A stretch of DNA of 64,000 nt, from the NCBI RefSeq assembly GCF_015234515.1, contig NZ_JADGMY010000016.1, positions 413 through 64,412 of the forward strand, given 5' to 3'. Positions 35,577 through 46,000 of this stretch are shown one piece after another. The translations under genes and the position numbers were made by a program. The first letter of the stretch is position 1; each line of letters starts with the position of its first letter. Source of the stretch: Cellulomonas sp. (GTDB lineage: Bacteria; Actinomycetota; Actinomycetes; Actinomycetales; Cellulomonadaceae). Below the pieces are notes generated by a model, which had not been told where the DNA came from, made no database searches, and was given only the letters and a program-made list of their open reading frames with translations.

Positions 35577-37490
35577 TCACCACCGCGGGTCGGTCAGCCG
35601 CCGTCCCAGCTTGGCGACCTCGCGCAGCGTCGCGGCGCGCACGTGCCGCATGCCCAGGGGCGCGCGTGCGGCGACGGCGTCGTACGTCGCCGCGAGCACG
35701 ACGTTGCGGATGTCACCGCCGCACACCTCGACGCTCTCGGCCAGGAGGTCCAGGTCGACCGGGTCCTCGGGGTCCGTGCCGGGCAGCTGCGCGAGGTGGT
35801 GCGACCACAGGGCCCGGCGCGTCGGTACGTCGGGGTCGGGGAAGTGCACCATGAAGTGCAGGCGCCGGGCGAAGGCCGGGTCGAGGTTGCCGCGCAGGTT
35901 CGTCGCCAGGATCGTCAGGCCCTCGGCGGCCTCCATGCGCTGCAGCAGGTACGCGACCTCCTGGTTGGCGTACCGGTCCTTGGCGTCGGTGACGGCGGAC
36001 CGCGAGCCGAACAGCGCGTCCGCCTCGTCGAAGAACAGCACGGCGTTGAGCGACTCGGCCTGCCCGAACACGCGCTCGAGGTTCTTCTCCGTCTCCCCGA
36101 TGTACTTGTCGACGACCGCCGACAGGTCCACCTGGAACAGGTCCATGCCGAGCGTGTCGGCCACGACGTGCGCGGCCAGCGTCTTGCCGGTGCCGGGGCT
36201 GCCGGAGAACAGGGCGCTGATGCCGGTGCCCTTGCCGCCCTTGCCGTGCAGGTCGCCCAGCGCGAGGACGTCGTCGCGGTGCCGCGCCCACGCCACGAGC
36301 CGCTCGACCTCGAGGCGCGTGTGGTCGGGCAGCACGAGGTCGTCGAGCGTCGCGGCCGTGCCCTGCGTCCGCACGCGCGAGCCGGCGACCCCGCCGAGGC
36401 GGCGGGCGGTGCGGCGCACGTCGTCGACGTCGACGCCGCGCTCCTCGCGTGCGGCGTCGGCGCGCGCCCGTCGGCCGACCTTCACGATCTCCTCGGGGGT
36501 CATGCGCAGCGACACGACGTCGGGGGTCGCGACGTCCGGGCCGGTCATGACGGCCCACCGCTCGGCGCGCTGCGCGAGGGTCAGGCGCCCGGCGGTGACG
36601 GTCGGGGGCAGCGACGGCGCCCAGCGGGGGTCCCACACGGTGGCCCCCACGGCCACCACGGGCACGGCGCCGTCGGCGACGAGCCGCACGAGGTCCGGGC
36701 CGGCGAGGTGCGCCCCGGCGAGGACCAGGACGCTGCGGCCCAGCACCGCCTCGAGCTGCGCCGCCCGCACGGCCTCGTGCAGCGTCGCGACGTCCGGACC
36801 CTCGGCCCCGGCGGGGACGGGCAGGCGCGTCAGGTCGACGACGACGCACGCGACGTCGAGCTCGCGGCACGCGGCCACCGCCAGCCCCGTGCCCGCCGCG
36901 CCGACGGGCGCGTGCACCCACACCAGCGGCTCGTCGGCCGCGAGCGCCGCCGCGACGTCCGCGTACCCGGCGACGTCGGCGGGCACGGCCTCGGCCAGCA
37001 GCGGGCGGACCTCGGCGGCGGCGTCCGCGCGTCCCAGCAGGTGCGCGACGACCCGGGGACGCAGCCCGACGCGCGTGGTCGCGAACGTCGCCCCGGCCAC
37101 CAGCCGCAGCAGACCGGCCCGCCGCAGAGGACCGCCGGGCGCCAGACGTGCGTGCGCGGCAGGGTCGACGACCGACGCACCGGCCAGCTCCAGCGCGAGC
37201 GCGAGCGTCGGCAGGCCCGCGGCGCCGTCACCGGCGAGCAGCCCGCACAGCAGGTGCGCGACGGGGTGCGTCTCGGCGAGCAGCGCGACCGCGACGACCT
37301 GCCGGTCCGCCGGGGCCAGGGCGCACGCGTCGGCGAGGTCGTCGAGGGCCGGTCCGAGGGCGTCGAGGCCCGGTGCGTCGCTCGTCAGCGCGTCGAGCGC
37401 GGCGCGGGCCGCCGGTGCGTCGGCCCACGCCGCACCGCGTCGTCCGACCGCTGCCTCGAACGCCCGCGTCGTCGACGACGTGCCACTCAC
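35577..37490 (-). CDS. AAA+ ATPase of the contractile injection system
   Basis: Cytoplasmic AAA+ ATPase of about 637 residues, the Afp15/Pvc15-type ATPase found in nearly all eCIS loci. The N-terminal 380 residues are Ala/Leu/Asp-rich with a degenerate nucleotide-binding-like half. The C-terminal AAA domain has Walker A FSGSPGTGKTLAA near 428, Walker B VLFFDEADALFG near 487 and an arginine-finger region (FARRLHFMVHFPDPD) near 540. GTG 37490 is preferred because it follows GGGGGAG; an in-frame start 20 codons upstream is basic and unlike the family. The role, probably assembly or effector loading, is only partly understood in the family. Confidence 0.88.
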   Translation of the reverse strand: MSGTSSTTRAFEAAVGRRGAAWADAPAARAALDALTSDAPGLDALGPALDDLADACALAPADRQVVAVALLAETHPVAHLLCGLLAGDGAAGLPTLALALELAGASVVDPAAHARLAPGGPLRRAGLLRLVAGATFATTRVGLRPRVVAHLLGRADAAAEVRPLLAEAVPADVAGYADVAAALAADEPLVWVHAPVGAAGTGLAVAACRELDVACVVVDLTRLPVPAGAEGPDVATLHEAVRAAQLEAVLGRSVLVLAGAHLAGPDLVRLVADGAVPVVAVGATVWDPRWAPSLPPTVTAGRLTLAQRAERWAVMTGPDVATPDVVSLRMTPEEIVKVGRRARADAAREERGVDVDDVRRTARRLGGVAGSRVRTQGTAATLDDLVLPDHTRLEVERLVAWARHRDDVLALGDLHGKGGKGTGISALFSGSPGTGKTLAAHVVADTLGMDLFQVDLSAVVDKYIGETEKNLERVFGQAESLNAVLFFDEADALFGSRSAVTDAKDRYANQEVAYLLQRMEAAEGLTILATNLRGNLDPAFARRLHFMVHFPDPDVPTRRALWSHHLAQLPGTDPEDPVDLDLLAESVEVCGGDIRNVVLAATYDAVAARAPLGMRHVRAATLREVAKLGRRLTDPRW

Positions 37491-37602
37491 CGCACTCCCC
37501 CACCTCCGCCGAGGACGTGCCCGGCCCGCACGCGGTCGGTCCGCGCGCACGTCGGCACCCTGGCACCCCGCACGACGGCCCGTCGAGCCCGCGGCGGAAG
37601 GT

Positions 37603-37648
37603 TCGGTAGCGATTACCGATGCCGTCCGCGCGGGGTCGTCCGTAGCGT
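37603..37648 (+). promoter_or_regulatory. CIS box and -10 of the DUF4255/membrane-protein operon
   Basis: TCGGTAGCGATTACCGATG (37603-37621) is the exact reverse complement of the box at 62001-62019. After 21 bases lies TAGCGT (37643-37648). The core has dyad arms CGGTA/TACCG around five bases, so it could also serve the AAA ATPase gene, which diverges to the left. The rest of the 248-base gap contains nothing else I can support. Confidence 0.7.
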
Positions 37649-37738
37649 GGGGCCACCCGACGGCAGGTCCCGCAGCACTCTCCTGCGCGCCGGCACCGGA
37701 CGGGCGTGTCCGTGTTCTGCAGCCCGTCGGGAGGTGCC

Positions 37739-38311
37739 GTGCTCATTCCTGCCGTGCAGGACGGGCTGGAGCGACTCCTGCGCACCGCGCTGCCGCTGAG
37801 CGAGCAGCAGGGCGACGTCGTCTTCGACGCCCCGACGTCCACCTGGTCGGCCACCGTGAACCGCCTGACGGTGAACCTCTTCCTCTACGACGTGGCACGC
37901 TCCAGCCTGCCCGCGCGCATGGAGGCGCCCGTGCGGCACGCCGACGGCACGGTCGCGCGCCGCCGGTTCCCGCTGCCCATGGTCGAGCTCAGCTTCCTGG
38001 TCAGCGCGTGGGCCGGGTCGACGCGCGACGAGCACCAGCTGCTGGGCGACGTGCTGACGCGGCTGATCGCGCACCCGACCGTGCCGGCCGACCTCGCGCC
38101 CGCCGCGCTGGCCTCCCCCGTGCAGCTCGCGATCGCCTCCGACGAGCGCAACCGCCCGCGCGACCTGTGGTCGTCGCTCGGCGGGCAGGTGCGCGCGTCG
38201 TTCACGCTGGTGGCGACCGTGGCCGCGGACGCCTACCCGTGGCAGGACGCACCGACGGCCGTCGCCGGTGTCGAGGCCGCGCTCTCGCCCCACGTCGACG
38301 GGCGACGATGA
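37739..38311 (+). CDS. DUF4255 tail-terminator protein (Pvc16/Afp16 type)
   Basis: Protein of about 190 residues matching the DUF4255 family, whose members (Afp16, Pvc16) cap the distal end of the tube-sheath and set its length. Family segments are VQDGLERLLRTALPLSE near 5, VNLFLYDVARSSLPAR near 45, RRRFPLPMVELSFLVSAWA near 70 and DEHQLLGDVLTRLIAHP near 93. GTG 37739 follows GGGAGG by four bases; an in-frame GTG 11 codons earlier lacks a ribosome site. The stop overlaps the next ATG (ATGA), making it the lead gene of an operon with three large membrane proteins. Confidence 0.88.
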   Translation: MLIPAVQDGLERLLRTALPLSEQQGDVVFDAPTSTWSATVNRLTVNLFLYDVARSSLPARMEAPVRHADGTVARRRFPLPMVELSFLVSAWAGSTRDEHQLLGDVLTRLIAHPTVPADLAPAALASPVQLAIASDERNRPRDLWSSLGGQVRASFTLVATVAADAYPWQDAPTAVAGVEAALSPHVDGRR

Positions 38312-40494
38312 GAGCGGTCAGCGCACCCAGCGCCCTGGAGGTCGCGCCCGGCGGTACCGGGACGGTCCCCCTGGAGGTGCAGAACACCTCCGGCGTGATC
38401 GACGAGCTGACCGTCCAGGTGCTCGGCGTGCCCGCCGGCGCCGTGGACGCGAGCCCGAGCCGCGTCGTGCTGTTCCCCGACGCGACGGCGCACGTGCAGC
38501 TGACGTTCCGGCTCCCCGAGACGTTCCCCGCGGGCACCCACGTGCTCTCGGTCGTGCTGACGGGTCGCGCCGGTGGTGCGGCGCCCGCGCCGCTGCCGGT
38601 CGAGCTCACGGTGCCCGCGCGGCCCGCCGCCCGGCTCGGCGCCGCTCCCACGCTCGTGCGCGCGCGGCGGCGCGCCGCGTACACGGTGCGGGCCACCAAC
38701 ACCGGCAACGTGCCCCTGGACCTCGCGCTGCGGACGGTCGACACCGACCGCGCGCTGACCGCGACCCTCACGCCGTCGACCCTGCACGTGCCGGTGGGTG
38801 GGGTCGCGACCAGCACGGTCGTGGTGCACGCGCCGCGCCGGCTGCTCGGCTCCGACCAGGACCGGGCCGTGCGGGTCGAGGCCGCGGGCGTGGGTGACGA
38901 CGCGGCGCGCGGTGACGTCCTGCTGACGCTGCGGCACCGGCCGCTCGTGGGCCGCGGCGTCGTCACGGCGCTCGTGCTCCTCGCGATCATCGCGGCGTGG
39001 GCGGCGGCGATGTGGTTCGGCATGCGGATGGCGCTGGGTGCCGAGCCCGTCGGCAAGGTCGCCGCGGGGTCGTTCTACGCCGCGACGGTGGGCGCCGGCG
39101 CCACCCCGGACGGGGCGCTCGCCAAGGACGGTGCCGTCCCGACCGGGGTGGGCGCGACCCTGACGGGCACGGTCACCTCCGCGGTCGACGGCGAGGGCGT
39201 CGGACGGCTGACGGTCGACGCGCTGCGACGCACACGCGAGGGCCTCGTGGTCGTGTCCTCGGCCGCGACGCAGGCGGACGGCACGTACACGATGTCGGGC
39301 CTGTTCCCCGGCCCCTACCTGGTCCGCGTCCAGGCCGCTGGCTACCCGAGCGTCTGGTACCCGGCGGTCCCCGACGACACCTCCGCGCGCGCCGTCCAGG
39401 CGCCCGCGCAGGAGACCACCGAGGGCGTCGACCTGCGCGTCGAGGGCGACCCGGCGTCCCTGACCGGCACGGTCGAGGTGGGGCAGACCACCCGCGAGGT
39501 CGTCGTCGACGTCACCGCGACGGCCGCGTGGGACGGCGCCGACCCGGCGCTGACGTGGACGACCACCACGCAGGGCGGCACCTACCTGTTCGAGGGGCTG
39601 CCCGCACCCGGCACGTACGCGCTGACGTTCACGGCCGAGGGCTACGCCCCGACCACCGCGACCGAGCGTGTCCTCGGCGGGCAGCAGCGCATCGCGACCG
39701 CCGTGACGCTCGGCGCCGGCACGGGGCAGGTCACGGGCGTCGTCACCGACGGCGTCAACCCCCTGGGCGGCGTGAGCGTCACGACGACGGTCGACGGCGA
39801 GGAGGTGCAGGTCGGCACCCCGACGGTCGGCGACGTCGGCCGGTTCGTGCTGCCCGCGCTGCCGACGCCCGCGACGTACGTGCTGACGTTCACGCGCGAC
39901 GGCTACGGCACGCAGACCCTCGTCGTCGACCTGGCCGCCGGTGAGCAGCGCGACGACGTGCGGGTCACGCTGCCGCCGGGCGCCGGGACGGTCCGGGGCC
40001 GCGTCGTCGACCCGGCGGGCGCGGGGCTCGGCGGGGTGCAGGTCGCCGCGGGCGGCGCGGGCGGGACCACGACGACGCTCACCGCCGGTGACGTCGGGGC
40101 GTTCACGCTCGCGGGCGTCGGTGCGGGCGAGCTCACGCTGACGTTCACGAAGCCGGGCTACACCTCGACGACCGTCGCGGTCGACGCCGCCACGGGCTCG
40201 GCCGGGACCGTGACGCTGCGCCCCGCGGTCGGCACCGTGACGGGACGCGTGCTGCGCGGGGGCACCGGCGCCGCCGGCCTGACCGTGCAGGCCACCGACG
40301 GCGCCGAGGTCCGCACCACGACGTCCGCGCAGAGCGGCGCCCTCGGGGCGGGCACGTACGCGCTCGAGGGCCTGCACGCGGGCCGCTGGACCGTGTCCGT
40401 CCTGGATGCCGACGGCCGTGCGCTGGCCACGACGCTCGTCGCCGTGAGCGGCGGCGCGGCGGCGCGCACCGACCTGACCGTCCCGGGGCCCTGA
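38308..40494 (+). CDS. Membrane-anchored CpD-repeat protein 1 of the CIS island
   Basis: Protein of 728 residues. Residues 1-215 form two beta-sandwich-like modules without a signal peptide (LEVAPGGTGTVPLEVQNTSG, RRRAAYTVRATNTGNVPLDL). One membrane segment follows at about 217-240 (VVTALVLLAIIAAWAAAMWF), preceded by basic residues, so the N-part should face the cytoplasm and the rest the outside. The outer part has five carboxypeptidase-regulatory-like repeats, each with a GTV(T/R)G...G(T/R)Y.L.GL..G.Y.L.....GY pattern. No peptidase domain is present. The gene is coupled to DUF4255 and to its paralogue downstream. A role in docking the injection system to the membrane or wall is inferred. Confidence 0.75.
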   Translation: MRAVSAPSALEVAPGGTGTVPLEVQNTSGVIDELTVQVLGVPAGAVDASPSRVVLFPDATAHVQLTFRLPETFPAGTHVLSVVLTGRAGGAAPAPLPVELTVPARPAARLGAAPTLVRARRRAAYTVRATNTGNVPLDLALRTVDTDRALTATLTPSTLHVPVGGVATSTVVVHAPRRLLGSDQDRAVRVEAAGVGDDAARGDVLLTLRHRPLVGRGVVTALVLLAIIAAWAAAMWFGMRMALGAEPVGKVAAGSFYAATVGAGATPDGALAKDGAVPTGVGATLTGTVTSAVDGEGVGRLTVDALRRTREGLVVVSSAATQADGTYTMSGLFPGPYLVRVQAAGYPSVWYPAVPDDTSARAVQAPAQETTEGVDLRVEGDPASLTGTVEVGQTTREVVVDVTATAAWDGADPALTWTTTTQGGTYLFEGLPAPGTYALTFTAEGYAPTTATERVLGGQQRIATAVTLGAGTGQVTGVVTDGVNPLGGVSVTTTVDGEEVQVGTPTVGDVGRFVLPALPTPATYVLTFTRDGYGTQTLVVDLAAGEQRDDVRVTLPPGAGTVRGRVVDPAGAGLGGVQVAAGGAGGTTTTLTAGDVGAFTLAGVGAGELTLTFTKPGYTSTTVAVDAATGSAGTVTLRPAVGTVTGRVLRGGTGAAGLTVQATDGAEVRTTTSAQSGALGAGTYALEGLHAGRWTVSVLDADGRALATTLVAVSGGAAARTDLTVPGP

Positions 40495-43010
40495 TGCACG
40501 TCGACGTCACCCCCCGCCACCTGCCCGCCGGAGCGGGCGCCACCAGCGAGGCCGTCGTCACGCTGACGAACACGCGCGACGTGATCGCCGGGTTCGGCGT
40601 GCGCGTGCTGGGCGTCGACCCCACCTGGGTGCACGTCAGCGACCCCGAGCCGCGGCTGTTCCCCGGCGCGACCGCCAGCGTGCGCGTCGCCCTGACCCTG
40701 CCCGTCGACGCGCCCGCGGGCCGCTGGACCGTGAGCGTCGAGGTCATCGACCTGGCCGACCCGGCGGCCGTGAGCGTGCAGGAGGTCGTGCTCGAGGTCC
40801 CGCCGCTGCGCCGCACGCGCGTCGTGCTGGACCCCCCGACCGTGACGGCCGGACGCCAGGCCGTGTTCACGGCCGTGCTCCACAACGAGGGCAACACCGA
40901 GCACGTCGGCGGCCTGGCCGCGGTGGACCCCGAGGCGCGGGCCGTCTTCGCGTTCGACCCGCCCGAGGTCGTCGTGCCGCCGCGCGCGTCGACGTCCGTG
41001 ACGCTGACGGCACGCGCCCGCCGCCCGTGGGTGGGCGACCCGCTGCTGCGGCCCTTCGAGGTCCGCACCACCGGCCCGCACGCCCCCGCGCCCGACGCCC
41101 CACCGGCGGCGACCGGGGTCTTCGTCCAGCGGCCGCGGTTCACGCGCGGCGCGCTGGCGCTCGTGGGGCTGCTCGCGGCCGTCACGGTGTTCGCGACCGT
41201 CATCGCGCTCGCGCTCGGCACGGTCGTGCAGCGCTCGGCGGCCGACCGCGACCTCGCGCTGCAGGTCGCGCAGGCCCGCGACGCCGCCGCGACGAACGGC
41301 ACGGCACGGCTCGCCGGCACGGTCGTGGAGCTGACGACCGGCGCGACGCTCAGCGACGTCAGCGTCGAGGTCGTCTCGGCCGACGACACGTCGGCGGCGG
41401 TCGCGACCGTCGCGACCGCGTCCGACGGCACGTTCGCGGTCGGCCGGCTCGCCGGCGGGTCGTACCTGCTGCGCGTGCGCGGCGCCGGGTTCGCCGAGGT
41501 CTGGTACCCCGCGGCGTCGTCGCCGGACGACGCCGTCGCTGTCGAGGTCGAGGACGGCGCCGCCGCCGAGGGCCTCGTCGTGGTCGTCGGCGGTGTGCCC
41601 GCGACGCTCGCCGGGACGGTCACGGGCGACGACGTGGGCGGCGCGACCGTCCAGGTGCAGATGCCGCTCGACACCGCACCCCTGCTGGGCACCGACGTCG
41701 CGCAGGACGACCCGTCGGGGGCCGCGCCGGCACCGGGTGACGGCGTGGTCGTGCGGACCGTGCCCGTCGGCGAGGACGGCACGTTCGAGATCGCCGACGT
41801 CCCCTCGCCCGCCGTGTACGACCTCGTCGTCGCCAAGACCGGGTACGCCACGCACGTCCAGCGCGTCGACGTCGCCGCCGGGGAGTCCCGCAGCGGCCTG
41901 GAGCTGCCCCTGCTGCTCGGCGACGGCACCATCAGCGGCACCGTGAGCGGCGGCGGCGGCCCGCTGGGCGGTGCGAGCGTCGTGGCGTCGTCCGCGACGG
42001 TCCGCGTCGAGACGGTGTCCCTGACGACCGACGTCGTCGGCTCGTTCGTCCTGCGCGGTCTGCCGACGCCCGGCACCTACACCGTGGTGGTCGGCGCCGA
42101 CGGCCGCGCCCCGTCGACGCTGACGCTCACGCTCGGGGAGGCCCAGCAGCTCACGGGCGTCGCCGTGGTGCTCGGGGACGCCGAGGGGACGCTCGGCGGC
42201 GCGGTGAGCGTGCCGCAGGGCGACCCGGGCGGCGTCGAGGTCACCGTGACCGACGGCGCGAGCACGTGGCGCACGGCCGCCCGGTCCGGGTCCGGCACGT
42301 GGCGCCTGGCCGGGGTGCCGGTGCCCGGCACGTACACCGTGACGTTCGCGCGCGCGGACCTGCAGTCGCAGGTGCTGTCGGTGAGCGTCGACGGGTTCGG
42401 GCGCGTCACGTCCGGTGCGGCGTCGGCCGCGGGGCTCGACGTGTCGATGCGGCCGGCGACGGGGACGCTGTCGGGCACGGTGCGCCAGCAGGACGCGGCC
42501 GGCGCCCCGGTGCCCGCGGGCAACGTCGTGGTCCAGGTGGCGTCCGGCACCGTGACGCGCAGCGTGACCACCGCGTCGACCCCGGCCGGCACCGTCGGGC
42601 AGTACGCCGTCGAGGCGCTCCCGCCGGGCACGTACACCGTGACGTTCACGCGGGCCGGGACGCGCCCCGTCGCGCAGATCGTCGTCGTCCAGGCGGGTCA
42701 GGACGCGACCCTCAGCCCCGTGCTCGTGCGCCCCGCAGGCGTGCGCGGCACGGTCACACGGGCGGGCGGCACCGTGGTCGGTGGCGCGAACGTGCGGCTC
42801 TTCCGCGCCGTCGACTACGGCCTGGCGGGTGCGCAGGCCGTCGCGACGACGACGACCGACGCCTCCGGCGCGTACGCGTTCGACGACGTCGACGCGCCGC
42901 AGAACTACCTCGTGGAGGTCCGCGTGGTGGCGGGCGGCTCGGTGCTCGGCGTCTCACCGCCGTTCACGCTGGCCGCCAGCGAGCAGCGGACCGTGGACGT
43001 GACCTCGTGA
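40494..43010 (+). CDS. Membrane-anchored CpD-repeat protein 2 of the CIS island
   Basis: Protein of 838 residues with the same plan as its upstream paralogue. An N-terminal pair of beta-sandwich modules (VVTLTNTRDVIAGFGVRVLG; VFTAVLHNEGNTEHVGGLAA) is followed by a single membrane helix at about 219-244 (ALALVGLLAAVTVFATVIAL) and about six carboxypeptidase-regulatory-like repeats outside. The N-module includes VSVEVIDLADPAAVSVQEV near 80. The TGA of the preceding gene overlaps its ATG by one base (TGATG), so the two are made in linked amounts. Sequence similarity among the three proteins suggests duplication followed by changes in repeat number. Confidence 0.75.
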   Translation: MHVDVTPRHLPAGAGATSEAVVTLTNTRDVIAGFGVRVLGVDPTWVHVSDPEPRLFPGATASVRVALTLPVDAPAGRWTVSVEVIDLADPAAVSVQEVVLEVPPLRRTRVVLDPPTVTAGRQAVFTAVLHNEGNTEHVGGLAAVDPEARAVFAFDPPEVVVPPRASTSVTLTARARRPWVGDPLLRPFEVRTTGPHAPAPDAPPAATGVFVQRPRFTRGALALVGLLAAVTVFATVIALALGTVVQRSAADRDLALQVAQARDAAATNGTARLAGTVVELTTGATLSDVSVEVVSADDTSAAVATVATASDGTFAVGRLAGGSYLLRVRGAGFAEVWYPAASSPDDAVAVEVEDGAAAEGLVVVVGGVPATLAGTVTGDDVGGATVQVQMPLDTAPLLGTDVAQDDPSGAAPAPGDGVVVRTVPVGEDGTFEIADVPSPAVYDLVVAKTGYATHVQRVDVAAGESRSGLELPLLLGDGTISGTVSGGGGPLGGASVVASSATVRVETVSLTTDVVGSFVLRGLPTPGTYTVVVGADGRAPSTLTLTLGEAQQLTGVAVVLGDAEGTLGGAVSVPQGDPGGVEVTVTDGASTWRTAARSGSGTWRLAGVPVPGTYTVTFARADLQSQVLSVSVDGFGRVTSGAASAAGLDVSMRPATGTLSGTVRQQDAAGAPVPAGNVVVQVASGTVTRSVTTASTPAGTVGQYAVEALPPGTYTVTFTRAGTRPVAQIVVVQAGQDATLSPVLVRPAGVRGTVTRAGGTVVGGANVRLFRAVDYGLAGAQAVATTTTDASGAYAFDDVDAPQNYLVEVRVVAGGSVLGVSPPFTLAASEQRTVDVTS

Positions 43011-43047
43011 GCGCGCGTGCAGCAGCACGCGGGATCGGAGCACCGCA

Positions 43048-46000
43048 GTGAGCGACGCCTCCCGGCGCAGCACCGCCACCGCCCCGACCGTCGTGGTCGA
43101 CACCGCCGCGCACGGCTCGCCCGGCCGCGACGTGGACGTCCCCGTCCGCGTGCGCAACGTCGCGGACGTGCCGCTCGACGTGCACGTCCACGCCGTCGGC
43201 CTCGAGCCTGCGTGGGCGCCGGACGCCGTGACGGTCCCGGCCCTGGCGCCGGACGCCACCGCGAGCGCGACGCTGCGGGTGACGCCGCCCGCGGGCGCCG
43301 CCGCCGGTGGCTACCCGTTCCTCGTGGTCGTCGAGACCGCAGCCGGCCGCACGGTCACCGACGCGGTCCTGACGCTCGACGTCGCCGGCGAGCTCGTCGT
43401 GAGCATCGAGCCCGCCGACGCGCGCGGCCGGGGTCGGCGACGCGTCGACGTCGTGCTCGCGAACACCGGGGCGACCCCCACGTCCGCACGCCTGTCCGCG
43501 ACCGGCTCGGGCGTCGACGTCCAGGTCCGGCTCGCCGCCGTGGACGTCCCCGCCGCGGGGACCGTGCGCGTACCCGCGCTGCTGCGGTCCCGCCAGCGCT
43601 GGGTGGGGCGCGAGCAGCGCCACACCTACCGCGTGACCGCGACGGGACGCGGCGCACCGCAGGACGTGCCGGGGACGTTCACGGCGCGCGCGTGGCTCGG
43701 CCCGACCGTGCTGAAGGTGACGGCGGTCGTCGCGGTGCTCGCGCTGTGGGGGGCTGGTGCGCTGGTCGGCATCCCGCGGGTCGTCACGGCGCTCGGCGAC
43801 CGGCAGTCGGTCGCGGCGGACGGCTCGCCCGGCGACGCCGCCGGCAACGGCCCGGACGGCGCGCAGGACGGCGGGCAGGGCGGCGCCCAGGGTGACGGGC
43901 AGGGGGACGCCCAGGACGGCGCCGCCGCACCCGGAGCGGACGCACCGGACGCCCCTGCGACGCCCACGCTGCGCGTCGCCGGCCAGGTCTCCGGCACCGA
44001 CCCGGCGGGCGCGAGCGTGCAGGTCGTGCCGACGTCGGAGCTGTGGGGCTCCACCGCGGAGCCCGCCACGCCCGGCACGCTGCCGACGGCGGCGGCGCTC
44101 GGCCGCGTCGCCCTCGGCGCCGCACTGACCGCCGGGCTCGGCCGCGCGTCGGCCCCGGCCGCCGCGGCCACCGCCGTGCTCCAGGCGCTCGCCCGTCCGA
44201 CGGGCGCCGCACCCGGCAAGCTCCTCGGCACGGCCCTCACGGTCGAGGGCACGGCACCGACCGCGCAGCGTCTGCGCACCACCACGGACGCGTCCGGCAC
44301 CTGGGCGTTCGCGGGTCTGTCCCCCACGACGCGCTACCTCGTGACCGTCGCCAAGCCCGGGTACCGCACGCAGCGGTACGTGCTGACGGGCGCCGAGCTC
44401 TCGGCCACCCCGCTGCAGACCGAGCTGCGCGCGGGTGACGGCGTCCTGCGCGGCGTCGTCACCGGCCCGGACGGGCCCGTCGGCGGCGTGGGGCTGACCC
44501 TCACCGACGGCACGACGACCGTCACGACCCGCACCGTCACCGAGGGCCGCGTGGGCACGTGGTCCGTCGAGGGGCTCAGCACGCCCAGCACCTACCTCGT
44601 CACCGCGTCGTCCGACCGGTGGGGAAGCACGTCCCAGCTCGTCACGCTCGGCGCCGCGGGCGAGCGCACGGTGAACCTTTCCGTGGAGCCCGGCGTCGCG
44701 TCCCTCACGGGGGTCGCGCTGGGCACCGCCGTGCTCGGCGGTGTCGGCGGCATCGGCGGCCTGACCGTCACCGCGAGCGACGGCACGGTCACGCGCACCG
44801 CCACGACCCTCACGGGCGACGACGCCGGCCGCTTCGTCCTGGCCGACCTGCCCGCACCCGGCACGTACACCGTGACGGTCGAGGGCCCGGGCTACGCGAC
44901 GGTGACGCGCGAGCTGGCCGTCACCCCGGCGGGCGTCGCGGGCTGGGAGGTCGCGATGACGGCCGTCGGCGGCGCGGTGACCGGCACGGTCCGCGGCGAC
45001 GACGGCGCGGGCGTGACCGCCGCCGGGCTGACCCTGAGCGACGGCACCGAGACGTACAAGTCGATGTCGTCGTCGGACGGCAACGGGTCGTACCGGTTCG
45101 TCGGCGTCACCGCCGGGACGTACGTGCTGTCCGCCGAGGCGTTCGGGTACGTCACGGGCTACGCGCAGGTCGAGGTGACGGCGGGTGGCGCCGTGACGTC
45201 CGACCTGGTGCTGACGACGGTCCCGGGCGACGGGCTCGTCGCGACCGCGGGGATCACCGGCCGCGTCACCGACGCCTCGACCGGCGCCCGCGTGGAGTGC
45301 CTGGCGACCACCGAGCCGTGCCTCGTCACCGTGACCACGACCGCGACGGCGCTCGACGGCACGACCCGCACCGTCACCGCGACCGCCGCACCCGACGACG
45401 CGTACGTCCTGCCCGCCGACGGCGACGGCGGCCTGCTGCCCGGCCGGTACACGCTCAGCGTGTCGGTGCCGGGGTACGAGAGCGGCACCGTGGCCGTGAC
45501 CGTGCCGATGGGCGCGGTCGTCGAGGCCGCGACCGTGGCGCTGACACCGTCCCCGTCCCTGGTCGGGTCCGTGCTGCCGCGCGTGGGTGCACTCCCCCCG
45601 GACGTGTGCGTCGTGGCGCGTCGCGCGGGCTCGACCACCACGTGCGTGCCCGCGACCGCGACCTGCACGGACACCGACGCCCGCTGCGCGCCCGTCACGC
45701 ACGGCATGTACGAGCTGCGGCGCCTGCCCGCCGGGACGTGGGAGGTCGTCGTCGCGGGGCTGCCCGACGACGACTGGGTGACGCCCGACCCCGTCGAGGT
45801 CGTGCTGATGCCCGGTGAGACCAAGCGTTACGACGCGACCATCGAGCGGCTCGGCATCATCCGGGTCACGACGCTGCGCGCCGACGCGACCGGCGCCATC
45901 GAGGTCGCGCGCGGCGCACCGGTGCGGGCCATGCAGGTGGCCGGCACGACCGTGCGCACCGCCGTCAGCGACGAGCACGGCATCGCGGAGCTCCGGGGCC

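Noticed and set aside
36641..37400. Second ATPase active site in the N-terminal half of the CIS AAA protein
   Set aside because: Walker-like hydrophobic segments are present but no intact GxxxxGK(S/T) motif. The half looks degenerate, as is usual for the family.
34987..38307. N-terminal extension of the first CpD-repeat protein by more than 1,100 residues
   Set aside because: The extension is antisense to the DUF4157 and AAA ATPase genes. The ATG at 38308 overlaps the DUF4255 stop by four bases and begins a sensible domain.
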